DNA of 26,033 nt from Oscillospiraceae bacterium (GCA_019424695.1 JAHYZA010000003.1:1-26033); one strand, 5' to 3'. Positions 7,397 through 15,479 are shown, counted from the stretch's first letter. Numbers and translations are program-made. Notes: generated from the letters alone by a model not told the origin.

Positions 7397-7421
7397 GCAC
7401 CAATTTCGAACTCGTTGGTGC
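7397..7421. promoter_or_regulatory. Inverted repeat upstream of tnpW
   Basis: GCACCAA at 7397-7403 and TTGGTGC at 7415-7421 form a perfect 7-bp inverted repeat 35 bp upstream of the tnpW start, in the leader of the partition/relaxase operon. It could be an operator or a leader hairpin. No clear promoter hexamers could be assigned beside it. Confidence 0.4.
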
Positions 7422-7504
7422 TGTTTTGTTTACAGGTTCATTCTAACGAAAGAGGGGTGTTTTCTCATTGTGCGGAATTTGAGCGCAAATTGAGGATACA
7501 ACGA

Positions 7505-7538
7505 AACCGGCCCCCGCGCATCTGCGCAGGGGCCGGTT
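7505..7538 (-). terminator. Terminator after the NB-ARC gene
   Basis: A 16-bp stem with one mismatch (AACCGGCCCC... at 7505-7520 and its partner 7523-7538) has a two-base loop and begins 8 bp beyond the NB-ARC stop codon. On the minus strand a short T-rich tail follows. The stem is very stable and separates the NB-ARC gene from the tnpW operon. Confidence 0.65.
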
Positions 7539-7545
7539 GGAATTT

Positions 7546-9873
7546 TCAGGTGAGTGATTGTGGATCGGGAAGAAACTGCGCGCCAAGCATCTGCAGCAAG
7601 GTGCGGTAGAAGGCTTTCTTTTCTTCCAGAAGTTTGGGCTGGTCGGCATATACGGTCTTGAAAATCTGCCAGGCTTCTTCCAAAAAATCTTTGGCTGCCT
7701 TCGGCTGACCAGCGGCCAGATACAGCGTTCCCAGCCGATAGGTCACTTCCGCATAGTCGCTTCCTTCGGTCATCTGTTGTTGCTGATACAACTTCCGCAG
7801 CATCTGCAAATACGGAATGCCTTCTTCGGGGCGTCCCAGATTTGCGGCAATGATGGAAAAGTTCAGGATCTGTGGGATGGTGTTTCGACTCGCCTCTACC
7901 TGCCCCTCCGAAAGAAGCTGCAGACCCAACTTCATCTGCTCATAGGCTCGTTGTGGCTGCTGCAAGCGGGTGTACCAAAGGGAAAGATTGGAGGAAATAT
8001 TGCAGAAAAGCTGCCGTTCTGTAGAGTTCAGCGAATCCTGCTGGTTGAGAATATCCAGCGCTTTCCGATCTAACTCGGCGGCTTCTCTATAGCGGTGGTC
8101 GTAATTGCCGGTCAATGCCGCCGTATAATCCAACAGGATGGCATGGTCCTTGGCTTTTCCGACTTTGCATCGCTCCAGAATGTCTCGGATTTCCGCCAGT
8201 ATTCTGCGAAGTCGGGGTTCATCGGAGTAGTTGTCCGCATAACCGAAGACATCTTCCAGCCATAGCAGGAAATATTCGGGATCATCCCGGATGCAATGAT
8301 CCAGGATACCGTCTACCGTCTGGAACAGAAGCGGCGCGAAGTCAATGGAAACACCCAACAGCAGACATTGCTTCTGGATTTCCTGCAAAATGCAACGGCA
8401 GTTGGTAACGGAAGGCTTTTCGTCGGCCAGAGTGATTTCCCGGATCAGAGGATGCATGACAAGACAATACCCTGGCTGGGGATGCAAAAATCCAGCGTCC
8501 ACCAGTTCTTCCGGGGTGTTGCTGCTGGAAAGCTGCATCCACTGTACCAGACGGCGGACGGAGATTCCCTGAGGCGGAACCAGCGCCATGCAGCGCAGCA
8601 CAGCTTGCTGTGGGGCGCTCAATTTATACAGCGAAAAAAGCAGATGAATGTGCTGGTAATAGGTGGCCTTTTGCGGGCGGTTGTCTTTGTTCGTGTGAAT
8701 GGTTTCCTGAGATTGCAGTGCTACATTTTCGGCTTTCAGTTTCTCCAGCAACTCTTCCGGCGTCAGAATACCCTTGCCCAGCAGGCGTGCCGTCAGTTCC
8801 ACGGCCAAAGTATGGGCGTGCACCGTATGGAAGATCTGTTCCAGGGCTTCCGTATGATCTGCCGCTTCCGGATAGAAGCGTTCTGCCAGCTGAAACAGCA
8901 TGGCAGCATCCTGAATTTCCGTAATCTCCAATGCCGTGTAATGTCGCGGACGATAGCGGGTTGTGAAGAGGATCTGGCAACGGTATTTCAGCAAGACCGG
9001 TAAAAAGGCTTCCTCCTCGGGCGCTGTATCAAAGTTGTCCACGATCAGCAGCGTATCGGTTTGCAGGCTTCGCAGGAAGCGGTTGTGCCGCCGAAAGCGA
9101 TCCTGTTCGTTTTCTTCCGGCTGGTCCTCGGCAAAATCCATCTCGGAAATATCCCGCACCAGGTTTCCCGAGTACGCTATATATAAAAGGTTGGTGTATT
9201 CCTTTTGATACCTGCTGGCGTAGGCCTTGGCAAGTTCGCTCTTTCCGATGCCGGGAATCCCATGCACAAACACCTTTCCGTTTTCTGAGAGCAGATCATG
9301 GAGCTGTTCCATCTCTGCATCTCGCCCACAAAAATAGCTGCAGGGGCGTGGCGGGTCTGCGCTGAAAATAAAATCCAGAATACTGGGGGAGAGATTTCCT
9401 GCTGCCCGCAAGGTCTTGGTGCGCGCATCGCGTTTGAGAAACTCTCGCCCTAGGGCAAAGCAGAGAACATCTGCCAGAAAGTTTGCCTGCTGCGCCGGAT
9501 CGGTGCCGTTTTCTTCGAGCAGGGTCCGCTTTTTTCTTTCCGACACAGAAGGGTCCTGAAGAATCAAGTGACAAAATTCCTGTATCACCATATCCGGGTC
9601 GGAAAGATACGGGAAGATCTGTTCCCGGATGTCCGCAGCGAGCAGATCTTCTTTACACGTCAGGTAAAACCCTGTGATTTTGGGGCTGACTTTTGCCATG
9701 CCATTGAGCCACCGGCAGACCTGTCCATTATCCAGATCGAAACTGGCGGCTTCCTCACTCTGCAAAAAGCTGCGGAACAGGGCATACATCAGATCCAGCT
9801 GATTTCCCATCTGATCTTCCTGCAGATATCTGCGCAGAACCGTCATACAGGAGCAAAAGTCCACGCGTTCCAT
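7546..9873 (-). CDS. NB-ARC (STAND) ATPase with C-terminal TPR-like repeats
   Basis: A 775-residue protein. The ATG at 9873 has GGAGGTGA five bases upstream, better than an upstream in-frame start at 9894. An N-terminal helical region (1-170) includes a possible helix-turn-helix near GQVCRWLNGMAKVSP (50-64). The NB-ARC core follows: Walker A GIPGIGKS (205-212), Walker B LLIVDNFD (275-282) and a sensor FTTRYR (303-308). Winged-helix-like sequence ends at HPLIREITLAD, then come TPR-like helices from about 570 to 760. STAND proteins are ATP-driven switches used as transcription regulators or as phage sensors. No nuclease, TIR or protease effector is visible, so a regulator of excision or transfer is as likely as defence. 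It is transcribed divergently from the recombinase across a shared 252-bp promoter region. Confidence 0.88.
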   Translation of the reverse strand: MERVDFCSCMTVLRRYLQEDQMGNQLDLMYALFRSFLQSEEAASFDLDNGQVCRWLNGMAKVSPKITGFYLTCKEDLLAADIREQIFPYLSDPDMVIQEFCHLILQDPSVSERKKRTLLEENGTDPAQQANFLADVLCFALGREFLKRDARTKTLRAAGNLSPSILDFIFSADPPRPCSYFCGRDAEMEQLHDLLSENGKVFVHGIPGIGKSELAKAYASRYQKEYTNLLYIAYSGNLVRDISEMDFAEDQPEENEQDRFRRHNRFLRSLQTDTLLIVDNFDTAPEEEAFLPVLLKYRCQILFTTRYRPRHYTALEITEIQDAAMLFQLAERFYPEAADHTEALEQIFHTVHAHTLAVELTARLLGKGILTPEELLEKLKAENVALQSQETIHTNKDNRPQKATYYQHIHLLFSLYKLSAPQQAVLRCMALVPPQGISVRRLVQWMQLSSSNTPEELVDAGFLHPQPGYCLVMHPLIREITLADEKPSVTNCRCILQEIQKQCLLLGVSIDFAPLLFQTVDGILDHCIRDDPEYFLLWLEDVFGYADNYSDEPRLRRILAEIRDILERCKVGKAKDHAILLDYTAALTGNYDHRYREAAELDRKALDILNQQDSLNSTERQLFCNISSNLSLWYTRLQQPQRAYEQMKLGLQLLSEGQVEASRNTIPQILNFSIIAANLGRPEEGIPYLQMLRKLYQQQQMTEGSDYAEVTYRLGTLYLAAGQPKAAKDFLEEAWQIFKTVYADQPKLLEEKKAFYRTLLQMLGAQFLPDPQSLT

Positions 9874-9938
9874 ACTCTCACCTCCGGTGCTCAAAATTCC
9901 TGCAATTTACGCGCAATGTGTTTTGCGCAGTCCTTCCG

Positions 9939-10080
9939 TATACTGACATTATACCGTTCCGGTATGGATGATTTTTCATTATACACCGGAAACAAGCAAA
10001 AAGAAATACCATAAATAGGACAGCGACACGGAAGGAACTGTAAAAAAGAACTACACAATACCGCTGAAAAGAGGTATACT
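9939..10080. promoter_or_regulatory. Divergent promoter region between the NB-ARC and recombinase genes
   Basis: Toward the recombinase, TACACA (10052-10057), 17 bp and TATACT (10075-10080) form a likely promoter. Toward the NB-ARC gene there are two TATAAT -10 candidates on the minus strand (9953-9948 and 9983-9978) with poor -35 boxes. A 15-bp palindrome ATACCG-TTC-CGGTAT (9951-9965) overlaps the first -10, and GTATACTG occurs near both promoters (about 9939 and 10074). This suggests common control by an unidentified factor. Confidence 0.5.
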
Positions 10081-10125
10081 GTGAACAGGCAAACATCCTG
10101 AATCGCTGTTCGGAAAGGACGGTAT

Positions 10126-11805
10126 ATGAATCAGAAACAGCTACAGGATATCACCGCGTTATATGGCAGACTGAGCCGCGACGATGAAATGAGCGGCGAA
10201 AGCATGAGCATCCAGTCCCAGCGTGCAATTTTGGGGCAGTATGCCAAGGAACACGGTTTTACCAACTGCCGATTCTTTATGGATGACGGCTATTCCGGCA
10301 CCAATTTCGACCGACCGGCATTCATCGAGATGATGGAACTGGTGCAACAGGGACGGGTCAAAACGATTCTGGTCAAAGACCTGTCCCGTCTGGGGCGCAA
10401 CTATCTGGAGGTGGGGCGCTATACCGAGGTGATCTTCCCCGAATACAAGGTGCGATTTATCGCCATCACGGACGGCGTGGATTCTGCAGTCGGGGAAAAC
10501 GAATTTGCACCGTTCAAAAACATTATCAATGAATGGTATGCCAAGGATATCAGCCGAAAAGTGAAATCAGCCTTTAAAGCCAAGGCGCTTCGAGGGGAGT
10601 ATACCGGTGCGTATCCTCCCTATGGATATGACCGTGATCCCACAGACCGGCATAAACTGGTGACGAACCAGTACAGTTCGGTCATTGGGGAAATCTTTCG
10701 GATGGCGTTGGAGGGAAAAACCTGCGGCCAGATTGCCCGCGAACTGGAAAGACAGCAAATCCTTCGTCCGCAGGCTTACCTTCATGAGAAGTTTGGTAAG
10801 TTTGTTTCGGATCGGATTTTGCAGTACCCCTTTGCTTGGGACCACAGCTCCGTCCGAGCCATCCTGATGAACCAGGTGTATATCGGAAACATGGTACACT
10901 TCCGTACCGGCAGCAAGAACTTCAAGGAGAAAAAACTCATCTGGAAGCCGGAGACGGATTGGATCGTGGTGGAAGGTACACATGAGCCGCTAGTGGATGC
11001 CGAAACATTCTGGACTGTGCAGGAACGGGTGAAGGTAAAGCAGCCGCGCAAGCGGTGCTGCAACGCCAACATTTTCCGTGGCTTGCTGTTTTGCGGCGAA
11101 TGCGGTAAACGGATGGCGTTCTGCAACCGCAAAAATGAAAAACGGCGAAAATCGCTGGGAAGTTTCAGCTGCAACACCAACCGCCGGTACGGAGGCAAGT
11201 TTTGCACCACGCATTACATCACGCTGGAACAGGTCAAAAGCATCGTTCTGGAAGATATTCGTCGGAATGCCATGCTGGCATCGGAAGACACTGGCAGATA
11301 TATTGACTATCTGATGCAGCTTTCTAAAGCCGGACAGGCAGACGAAGGAAACGCTTTGAAAAAGGAGTTGGAAACTTCCAAACGCCGGCTGGCCGAACTG
11401 GCTACGTTGGTACAGCGCATTTATGAAGACCATGTTTTCGACCGCTTGCCAGAAGAATTGTACCAGACGCTTTCTGCCAAATATGAAGCGGAAACCAAGA
11501 ACTTGAAAGCACGCATCGCAGAAATCCAAACGCAGCTGGCGGAGTCCGCAAGCAAAACACAAAACAGCAAAGACTTTGCTGCGTTGGTCGCCCCCTATGC
11601 CGATATCACAGAACTGGATGAAGAGCTGGTCCATACGTTGATTGAGAAAATTGTCATCCATGAAAAAGAAATTCTGGGTGGCCAGCCAGTCATGCGGATC
11701 GAAATTTATTATCGTTTTATCGGGAAGGTCCAGGATCAGCTCAGTGCGGGAAAGACGGCCAAAAACAAAACGGAACCCGCCGCTCCGGCAGATTCCATCG
11801 CTTAA
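10126..11805 (+). CDS. Large serine recombinase, TnpX/TndX type (element A)
   Basis: A 559-residue site-specific recombinase predicted to excise and insert element A at GA sites. The ATG at 10126 has AAAGGA seven bases upstream. The N-terminal resolvase domain has YGRLSRDD with candidate catalytic Ser17, KDLSRLGRN (84-92) and the long helix ending SRKVKSAFKAKALRG. The recombinase domain is about 155-305. A zinc ribbon has Cys323 and Cys326 plus later cysteines around 349-360. A coiled coil (about 385-470) and a DUF4368-like C-terminus (LVHTLIEKIVIHEKE) follow. Its 3' end lies 11 bp from the GA of attR, the usual position beside an attachment site. The family is certain. That it acts on the 93/11837 sites is inferred from position. 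Confidence 0.95.
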   Translation: MNQKQLQDITALYGRLSRDDEMSGESMSIQSQRAILGQYAKEHGFTNCRFFMDDGYSGTNFDRPAFIEMMELVQQGRVKTILVKDLSRLGRNYLEVGRYTEVIFPEYKVRFIAITDGVDSAVGENEFAPFKNIINEWYAKDISRKVKSAFKAKALRGEYTGAYPPYGYDRDPTDRHKLVTNQYSSVIGEIFRMALEGKTCGQIARELERQQILRPQAYLHEKFGKFVSDRILQYPFAWDHSSVRAILMNQVYIGNMVHFRTGSKNFKEKKLIWKPETDWIVVEGTHEPLVDAETFWTVQERVKVKQPRKRCCNANIFRGLLFCGECGKRMAFCNRKNEKRRKSLGSFSCNTNRRYGGKFCTTHYITLEQVKSIVLEDIRRNAMLASEDTGRYIDYLMQLSKAGQADEGNALKKELETSKRRLAELATLVQRIYEDHVFDRLPEELYQTLSAKYEAETKNLKARIAEIQTQLAESASKTQNSKDFAALVAPYADITELDEELVHTLIEKIVIHEKEILGGQPVMRIEIYYRFIGKVQDQLSAGKTAKNKTEPAAPADSIA

Positions 11806-11816
11806 AGGTATTTAAC

Positions 11817-11837
11817 GAGTGGTGCGCAAAAAATAAA
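11817..11837. other. attR of element A (GA core plus outer 19-bp arm)
   Basis: GA at 11817-11818 is followed by GTGGTGCGCAAAAAATAAA (11819-11837), the exact reverse complement of the arm at 93-111. Joining the outer arms through one GA rebuilds a 40-bp palindromic attB. The inner flanks joined through GA would give the circle junction. Confidence 0.82.
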
Positions 11838-11848
11838 ACCCCCGCGGG

Positions 11849-13432
11849 CTAACCAACAGTCCACTGGACTGTTGGTTCCGGCGCTGCGGCGCCGTCGCCC
11901 TGTTCGAGTCCTCCGAGCGTGCAACCAAAAGCAAAGCCCCCACGGCGGGACACGCCGTAGGGGCTTTCTTTTGGTGCACCATTCCCATCCAAAAACGAAC
12001 TGAGTACTTCTTCTAAAGATACCGGGCGGCCGCCCTCCTGATAGTTGAAATTCACCACAATGCGGTCATCGAACAGATAGATCGAGTTGACAAAACAGTC
12101 GATGACCTTTTCCTGAAAGGCGATATCCGCCGGGTCGCCGTGGCGGAACTGATCGAACCAGAACAGAATTTGTTCCCGTGTAATGGGCGGCTTTTCGATT
12201 TGTTCCTGCAGGATGCTGGTTTCCAGCGCTTCACGCTGCTGTTCCAGTTCCTCCATCCGTGCCTTGGTGGAGGGCGTCAGGATGCCCTGCTCGATGGCCG
12301 CCACCAGATTGTCGATGCGGCGCTTCACCTCTTTCCGCTCCGCCTGCAAGACCGGCAGCCGGGTGTTTTCCTTGCTCTGGTATTCCAGCAGCTTGTCCGC
12401 CAGCAGGTCGATGACCCGGTCATTCAGCACCTTTTCCAGCGCCGTCTGCACCACAAACTGCTCCAGCGGCTCCTTGCGCACCGGCTTCAGGCTGCAAGCC
12501 TCCTTGCCGCTGCGTTTGCGGGTGCCGCATTTATAGTAACAGTGGACCGTGCCCGTGTGGCTTCTGCCGCTCTCCCCTGCCATCATGGTGCCGCACTTGC
12601 CACAGAACAGCTTGGTGGTGAGCAGGTAATGAACATCCGCCTTGTTGTGGGCCGGTGCCTGGCGGTGAATCTCGCACCGGCGCTGCACCGCATCGAAGCA
12701 CTCCGGGTCGATGATGGCCGGAATGGCGTCCGGGATAACCGTATCCTTATAACGGTATTCGCCCAGATACCGGCGGTTCTTGAGCAGCGTCTGGAAACTG
12801 TTCTTGGTGAACGGGTTGCCCCGGCTGTTGCGGATGCCTCGGGCGTTCAGCGATTCGATGATGCTGCGGATACTCTCCCCCGCTGCATACCGTTGGAACG
12901 CTTCCTGCACCACCGGCGCGGTGGTTGGATCGATCTGGTAGTGATGCTCGCTGTCGATGCGATACCCTAGCGGCACCGGGCCGCCGTTGAACTTGGCTTT
13001 GAGGGCGTTCTCTTTGTGTCCGCGGCTGACCTTCTCGGCCAACTCCGCTGAATAGTACTCGGCCATGCCTTCCAGTAGGCTTTCCAGCATGATCCCTTCC
13101 GGCGTGTTGGAGATGGGTTCGGTCACCGACACTACATGGACCCGGTTGTTTTTGAGGATGCGCTTATAATGGGCTGAGTCGTACCGGTTGCGGGAAAAGC
13201 GGTCCAGCTTCCATACCAGCACCGCCTCAAAGGTGTGGGTGGCGCTGTCGTGGATCATCTGCTGGAACTGCGGGCGGCTGTCGGTCTTGGCGGACAGTGC
13301 CCGGTCGATGTAGGTCCGCACCACAGTGATGCCGTTCTGGTCGGCATACTCTTTGCATTCCCGCAGCTGGCCCTCGATGGATTCCTCCCGCTGATTGTCG
13401 CTGCTGTAGCGGGCATAAATCACGGCATTCAT
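11849..13432 (-). CDS. Large serine recombinase (element B)
   Basis: A 527-residue recombinase. The ATG at 13432 is chosen over a GTG at 13441 because AGGAGGTG ends seven bases before the ATG. The resolvase domain has IYARYSSDNQ with candidate catalytic Ser10, VLVWKLDRFSRNRYD and the long E-helix ending AEKVSRGHKENA. The recombinase domain, a zinc ribbon (LFCGKCGTMM...CYYKCG...C), a coiled coil and a C-terminal DUF4368-like part (FQEKVIDCFVNSIYLFDDRIVVNF) follow. The last 45 or so residues (after SFLDGNG) are odd: they are translated from stacked hairpins and a tRNA-like segment, suggesting the native stop was lost and the frame reads through a junction. It is the last gene of a minus-strand cluster, 13 bp after the Xre gene, and faces the element A recombinase. 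Confidence 0.93.
   Translation of the reverse strand: MNAVIYARYSSDNQREESIEGQLRECKEYADQNGITVVRTYIDRALSAKTDSRPQFQQMIHDSATHTFEAVLVWKLDRFSRNRYDSAHYKRILKNNRVHVVSVTEPISNTPEGIMLESLLEGMAEYYSAELAEKVSRGHKENALKAKFNGGPVPLGYRIDSEHHYQIDPTTAPVVQEAFQRYAAGESIRSIIESLNARGIRNSRGNPFTKNSFQTLLKNRRYLGEYRYKDTVIPDAIPAIIDPECFDAVQRRCEIHRQAPAHNKADVHYLLTTKLFCGKCGTMMAGESGRSHTGTVHCYYKCGTRKRSGKEACSLKPVRKEPLEQFVVQTALEKVLNDRVIDLLADKLLEYQSKENTRLPVLQAERKEVKRRIDNLVAAIEQGILTPSTKARMEELEQQREALETSILQEQIEKPPITREQILFWFDQFRHGDPADIAFQEKVIDCFVNSIYLFDDRIVVNFNYQEGGRPVSLEEVLSSFLDGNGAPKESPYGVSRRGGFAFGCTLGGLEQGDGAAAPEPTVQWTVG
11851..11877. repeat. Perfect 13-bp inverted repeat in the recombinase tail
   Basis: AACCAACAGTCCA (11851-11863), one base, then TGGACTGTTGGTT (11865-11877). 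A second GC-rich hairpin (CGGCGC-TGCG-GCGCCG) follows at about 11879. They form the last codons of the element B recombinase and sit 14 bp from attR of element A. They may be an intergenic repeat captured into the reading frame. Confidence 0.75.
11919..11979. terminator. Long terminator-like hairpin within the recombinase C-terminal frame
   Basis: An imperfect inverted repeat of nearly 30 bp per arm pairs GTGCAACCAAAAGCAAAGCCCC with GGGGCTTTCTTTTGGTGCAC, with an inner ACGGCG/CGCCGT stem. Both strands carry T-rich segments after the GC stem, as in a bidirectional terminator. It lies inside the open reading frame of the element B recombinase, which supports a lost native stop codon. Confidence 0.55.
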
Positions 13433-13445
13433 CGCGTGCACCTCC

Positions 13446-13820
13446 TTACTTGTGCTTCTCTTCTTCTCCCATATTGAGGATCATCTGTTTCAGGCGGCGG
13501 TTCAGCTCGCTGCCCGGCGTGAAGCAGGCTTCCACAAACTCGCTCCAATCCGGTTTGCGCTGCACCACTTCCTGCGCCCCTTCCGGCGTGACGCAGACAT
13601 ACCGCCCGCGGGGGTCTTCGCACAGACCGAAGATATAGTCCAGCGATACATTAAAATAGGTGGCATACCAGACCAGAATACGGTAAGGTGCCGCCGCCCG
13701 GTCGGTTTCGTATCGGTTGATGGCAGCCTGGTTGGTTCCAGCCAGCGCCGCCAGCTGGGCCTGGGTCAGTCCCGCGTCCTTGCGCAATACGCGCAGCCGG
13801 GCACCTACGGATACATCCAT
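13446..13820 (-). CDS. Xre/Cro-type transcriptional regulator
   Basis: A 124-residue protein starting at ATG 13820, preceded by AAAGGAAGAATTAAA; a start at 13856 would ignore this site. Residues 5-60 form a Cro/C1 helix-turn-helix (LRVLRKDAGLTQAQLAALAG, then NQAAINRYETDRAAAP and YFNVSLDYIFG), ending as typical Xre domains do. The second half is not recognised. It lies 13 bp upstream of the element B recombinase on the same strand, so it likely controls recombinase expression or element silencing. No operator could be assigned. Confidence 0.88.
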   Translation of the reverse strand: MDVSVGARLRVLRKDAGLTQAQLAALAGTNQAAINRYETDRAAAPYRILVWYATYFNVSLDYIFGLCEDPRGRYVCVTPEGAQEVVQRKPDWSEFVEACFTPGSELNRRLKQMILNMGEEEKHK

Positions 13821-13880
13821 TTTAATTCTTCCTTTACGCAGATTATATTGATTCAAGTATAATTATTTTCTGCGTATTTT

Positions 13881-14123
13881 TCAAGTATTTTCCTGTTTTT
13901 TCTTCCACTCCTCAAACAGCCGTTGTCCCTCTTCCGACTGATAAAATGCCTGGATCTTGGGCAGCAGGAACCGAGCGAAGCGCTCCAGCTCCTGCTGGGG
14001 CACGCCGTCCTCCCGTTTTTTGGCGGACGCCGCTGCCTGTGCTGTTGTCTTCTCCTGCCGATCTTCCGTAGCGGCTCCTTTCTGCAGGGCTGCCCCCTGC
14101 TGCCTTGCTGCTTGTTCTGTCAT
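13881..14123 (-). CDS. Small conserved-looking protein coupled to the MobV gene
   Basis: An 80-residue protein with no family I can name. The ATG at 14123 overlaps the mob stop codon, so it is probably translated by coupling. The first 40 residues are low-complexity Gln/Ala/Lys and likely disordered. The second half (PQQELERFARFLLPKIQAFYQSEEGQRLFEEWKKKQ) looks like two amphipathic helices. A role as a relaxase accessory protein is only suggested by the overlap. Confidence 0.6.
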   Translation of the reverse strand: MTEQAARQQGAALQKGAATEDRQEKTTAQAAASAKKREDGVPQQELERFARFLLPKIQAFYQSEEGQRLFEEWKKKQENT

Positions 14124-15343
14124 CGGTCCTGGCCCCTAGCCCGCTGGCGGCGCTGCTGACGATTCAGCCGCTTTTCTTCCTGTTGGCGGCGGCAAACGCC
14201 CAGCACAAACGCCTGCACCTGCTCCGGTGCCACCCGCATGGCTTCCCGGTAAGGCCGGGTTTCGGTGAGCACTGCATCCAGCTGTTCCTCACAGCGGCGG
14301 AGGCGCTGGCGCAGCTCCTGTTCCCTCATCGTACTTTGCTGCAACTGCATCCGCAGACTGCGGTTTTCTGCCTGCAGCTTGCCACTGGCTTCTGCCATCT
14401 CACATAAGGTCTGGAAGTCCTGCAGCGGCAGCTCCACCCGCTTTTCTAGCACACCTTTGGTTTTGGCCCGCTGCTCGATATCCGTCACATCACGGATCGA
14501 GCCGGAAATGTTCTTTACCTGGGAGATAAGCTCCTTTCGTTGGCCCTGCAGCTGTCTGGTCTGGCCTGCCAGTTCTGCCACTGTCTGGCGGTCCTTCTGG
14601 ACTTTATACTCCAGGACCTCCAAATGTTCAGCATCGCTGCCCTGTATCCCGCGTTCAAAGTCGGTGAACCCCGTCTGCCGCATGTGCTCGAAGAATTGCG
14701 TTTGCAGCAGGCTGTAAGAACTTACCAGCCGGGGTTTGCCGTTCTTTTTCAGCACAGGCTGGCCCTGCTCGTCGGTCATGGGGACCATCGGCCACTTTTT
14801 GCTATGGCTCACCTGCATGATCGTCTCCCGCACGGTGCCCCGCAGCGCCGGGTCCTTGCATCGCTTGGACCAGCGGATCTGCTTTTCCACCACCGGCAGG
14901 TAGACAACGTGGAGGTGATAGTGGAACACATCCCTTCCCAGCCGGTCACTGGCTTCCCGGTTGCGCTCGTCGGCGTGCATGACCGCAGAGATGATGTACT
15001 GTTCCCCGCCCGCGATCTCCTTGGCCAGCTCGTACACCTCGGCGTAGAATTGCTTGGCGTATTCATAGCCGCCGTGGCTCTCGAAATAGTCGGTGTTCAC
15101 ATCAAACACCAGCTCATCAAAGACGTAGGCGTCCGGTTTCAGTCCTCGGGTGGAAACGGCGCCATCTTCCACCATCCGGTCAAATTGCTGTGCGTAAGTA
15201 GCTGCCTCGCAGGCCTTGAAGGTCACATTGTTGTGGCTGTATTCCAGCAGCACATCCGGGTTGGAGTACACTTCGTTCTTGCGTTCGTTGTGCCGTTCCC
15301 GCACCGAGATGGCATTTTTACGGTAGCGCTCATTGCGCACCAC
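14120..15343 (-). CDS. mobV: MobV/Pre family relaxase (plasmid recombination enzyme)
   Basis: This relaxase is predicted to nick the oriT-like region at 15410-15479. From the GTG at 15343 it has 407 residues. The N-terminal motif SVRERHNERKNEVYSN and the metal-binding histidines in DVFHYHLHVVYLP are the MobV/Pre signature. The C-terminal 180 residues are coiled-coil (two Gln/Glu/Arg-rich stretches) ending in a basic tail. The GTG lacks a close ribosome site. AGGAG with six-base spacing instead precedes an in-frame ATC at 15364, which would add SKIHRTV to the N-terminus. MobV relaxases also occur in Tn4451-type elements (TnpZ). The family is firm and the exact start is uncertain. Confidence 0.92.
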   Translation of the reverse strand: MVRNERYRKNAISVRERHNERKNEVYSNPDVLLEYSHNNVTFKACEAATYAQQFDRMVEDGAVSTRGLKPDAYVFDELVFDVNTDYFESHGGYEYAKQFYAEVYELAKEIAGGEQYIISAVMHADERNREASDRLGRDVFHYHLHVVYLPVVEKQIRWSKRCKDPALRGTVRETIMQVSHSKKWPMVPMTDEQGQPVLKKNGKPRLVSSYSLLQTQFFEHMRQTGFTDFERGIQGSDAEHLEVLEYKVQKDRQTVAELAGQTRQLQGQRKELISQVKNISGSIRDVTDIEQRAKTKGVLEKRVELPLQDFQTLCEMAEASGKLQAENRSLRMQLQQSTMREQELRQRLRRCEEQLDAVLTETRPYREAMRVAPEQVQAFVLGVCRRQQEEKRLNRQQRRQRARGQDR

Positions 15344-15409
15344 GGTCCGATGGATTTTGCTGATAGGCGACTCCTTTCTTGGGTACGGTTCTGCTGCGGA
15401 TGGGGTACG

Positions 15410-15479
15410 CAGATGCTTTGCAAAGCATCTGACCCACTATGACACTTTCCGGCGTTGCCGGCAAAGTGCCAGTGGGCCC
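15410..15479 (-). other. MobV-type oriT region
   Basis: On the minus strand a hairpin (CACTTT-G-CCGGC and its partner, 15444-15468) is followed by CATAGTGGGTCAG, close to the ATAGTG-containing nic site of MobV plasmids. The nick would fall between positions 15435 and 15434. A 22-bp perfect palindrome, CAGATGCTTTG plus its complement (15410-15431), follows at once. The region lies about 50-130 bp upstream of the mobV start, where MobV oriTs normally lie. Confidence 0.7.

Larger units (their letters stand above)
112..11818. mobile_element. Element A: serine-recombinase integrative mobilizable element
   Basis: The limits come from a GA dinucleotide at 112-113 and another at 11817-11818. Each is flanked on its outer side by a 19-bp arm (93-111 and 11819-11837), and the arms are perfect reverse complements. 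This is the pattern left when a large serine recombinase inserts DNA at the centre of a palindromic attB. TnpX/TndX-type recombinases are known to cross over at GA. The recombinase gene ends 11 bp inside the right boundary. The element has a relaxase, oriT, partition genes, tnpW and cargo but no type IV secretion genes, so it should be mobilizable rather than self-conjugative. The left 3.3 kb is visibly more AT-rich than the rest. Confidence 0.85.

Noticed and set aside
11890..11924. tRNA gene at TTCGAGTCCTCCGAGCG...
   Set aside because: Only a 3' half resembles a tRNA; the five bases before the T-loop do not pair with CCTCC. Kept only as a possible junction relic.
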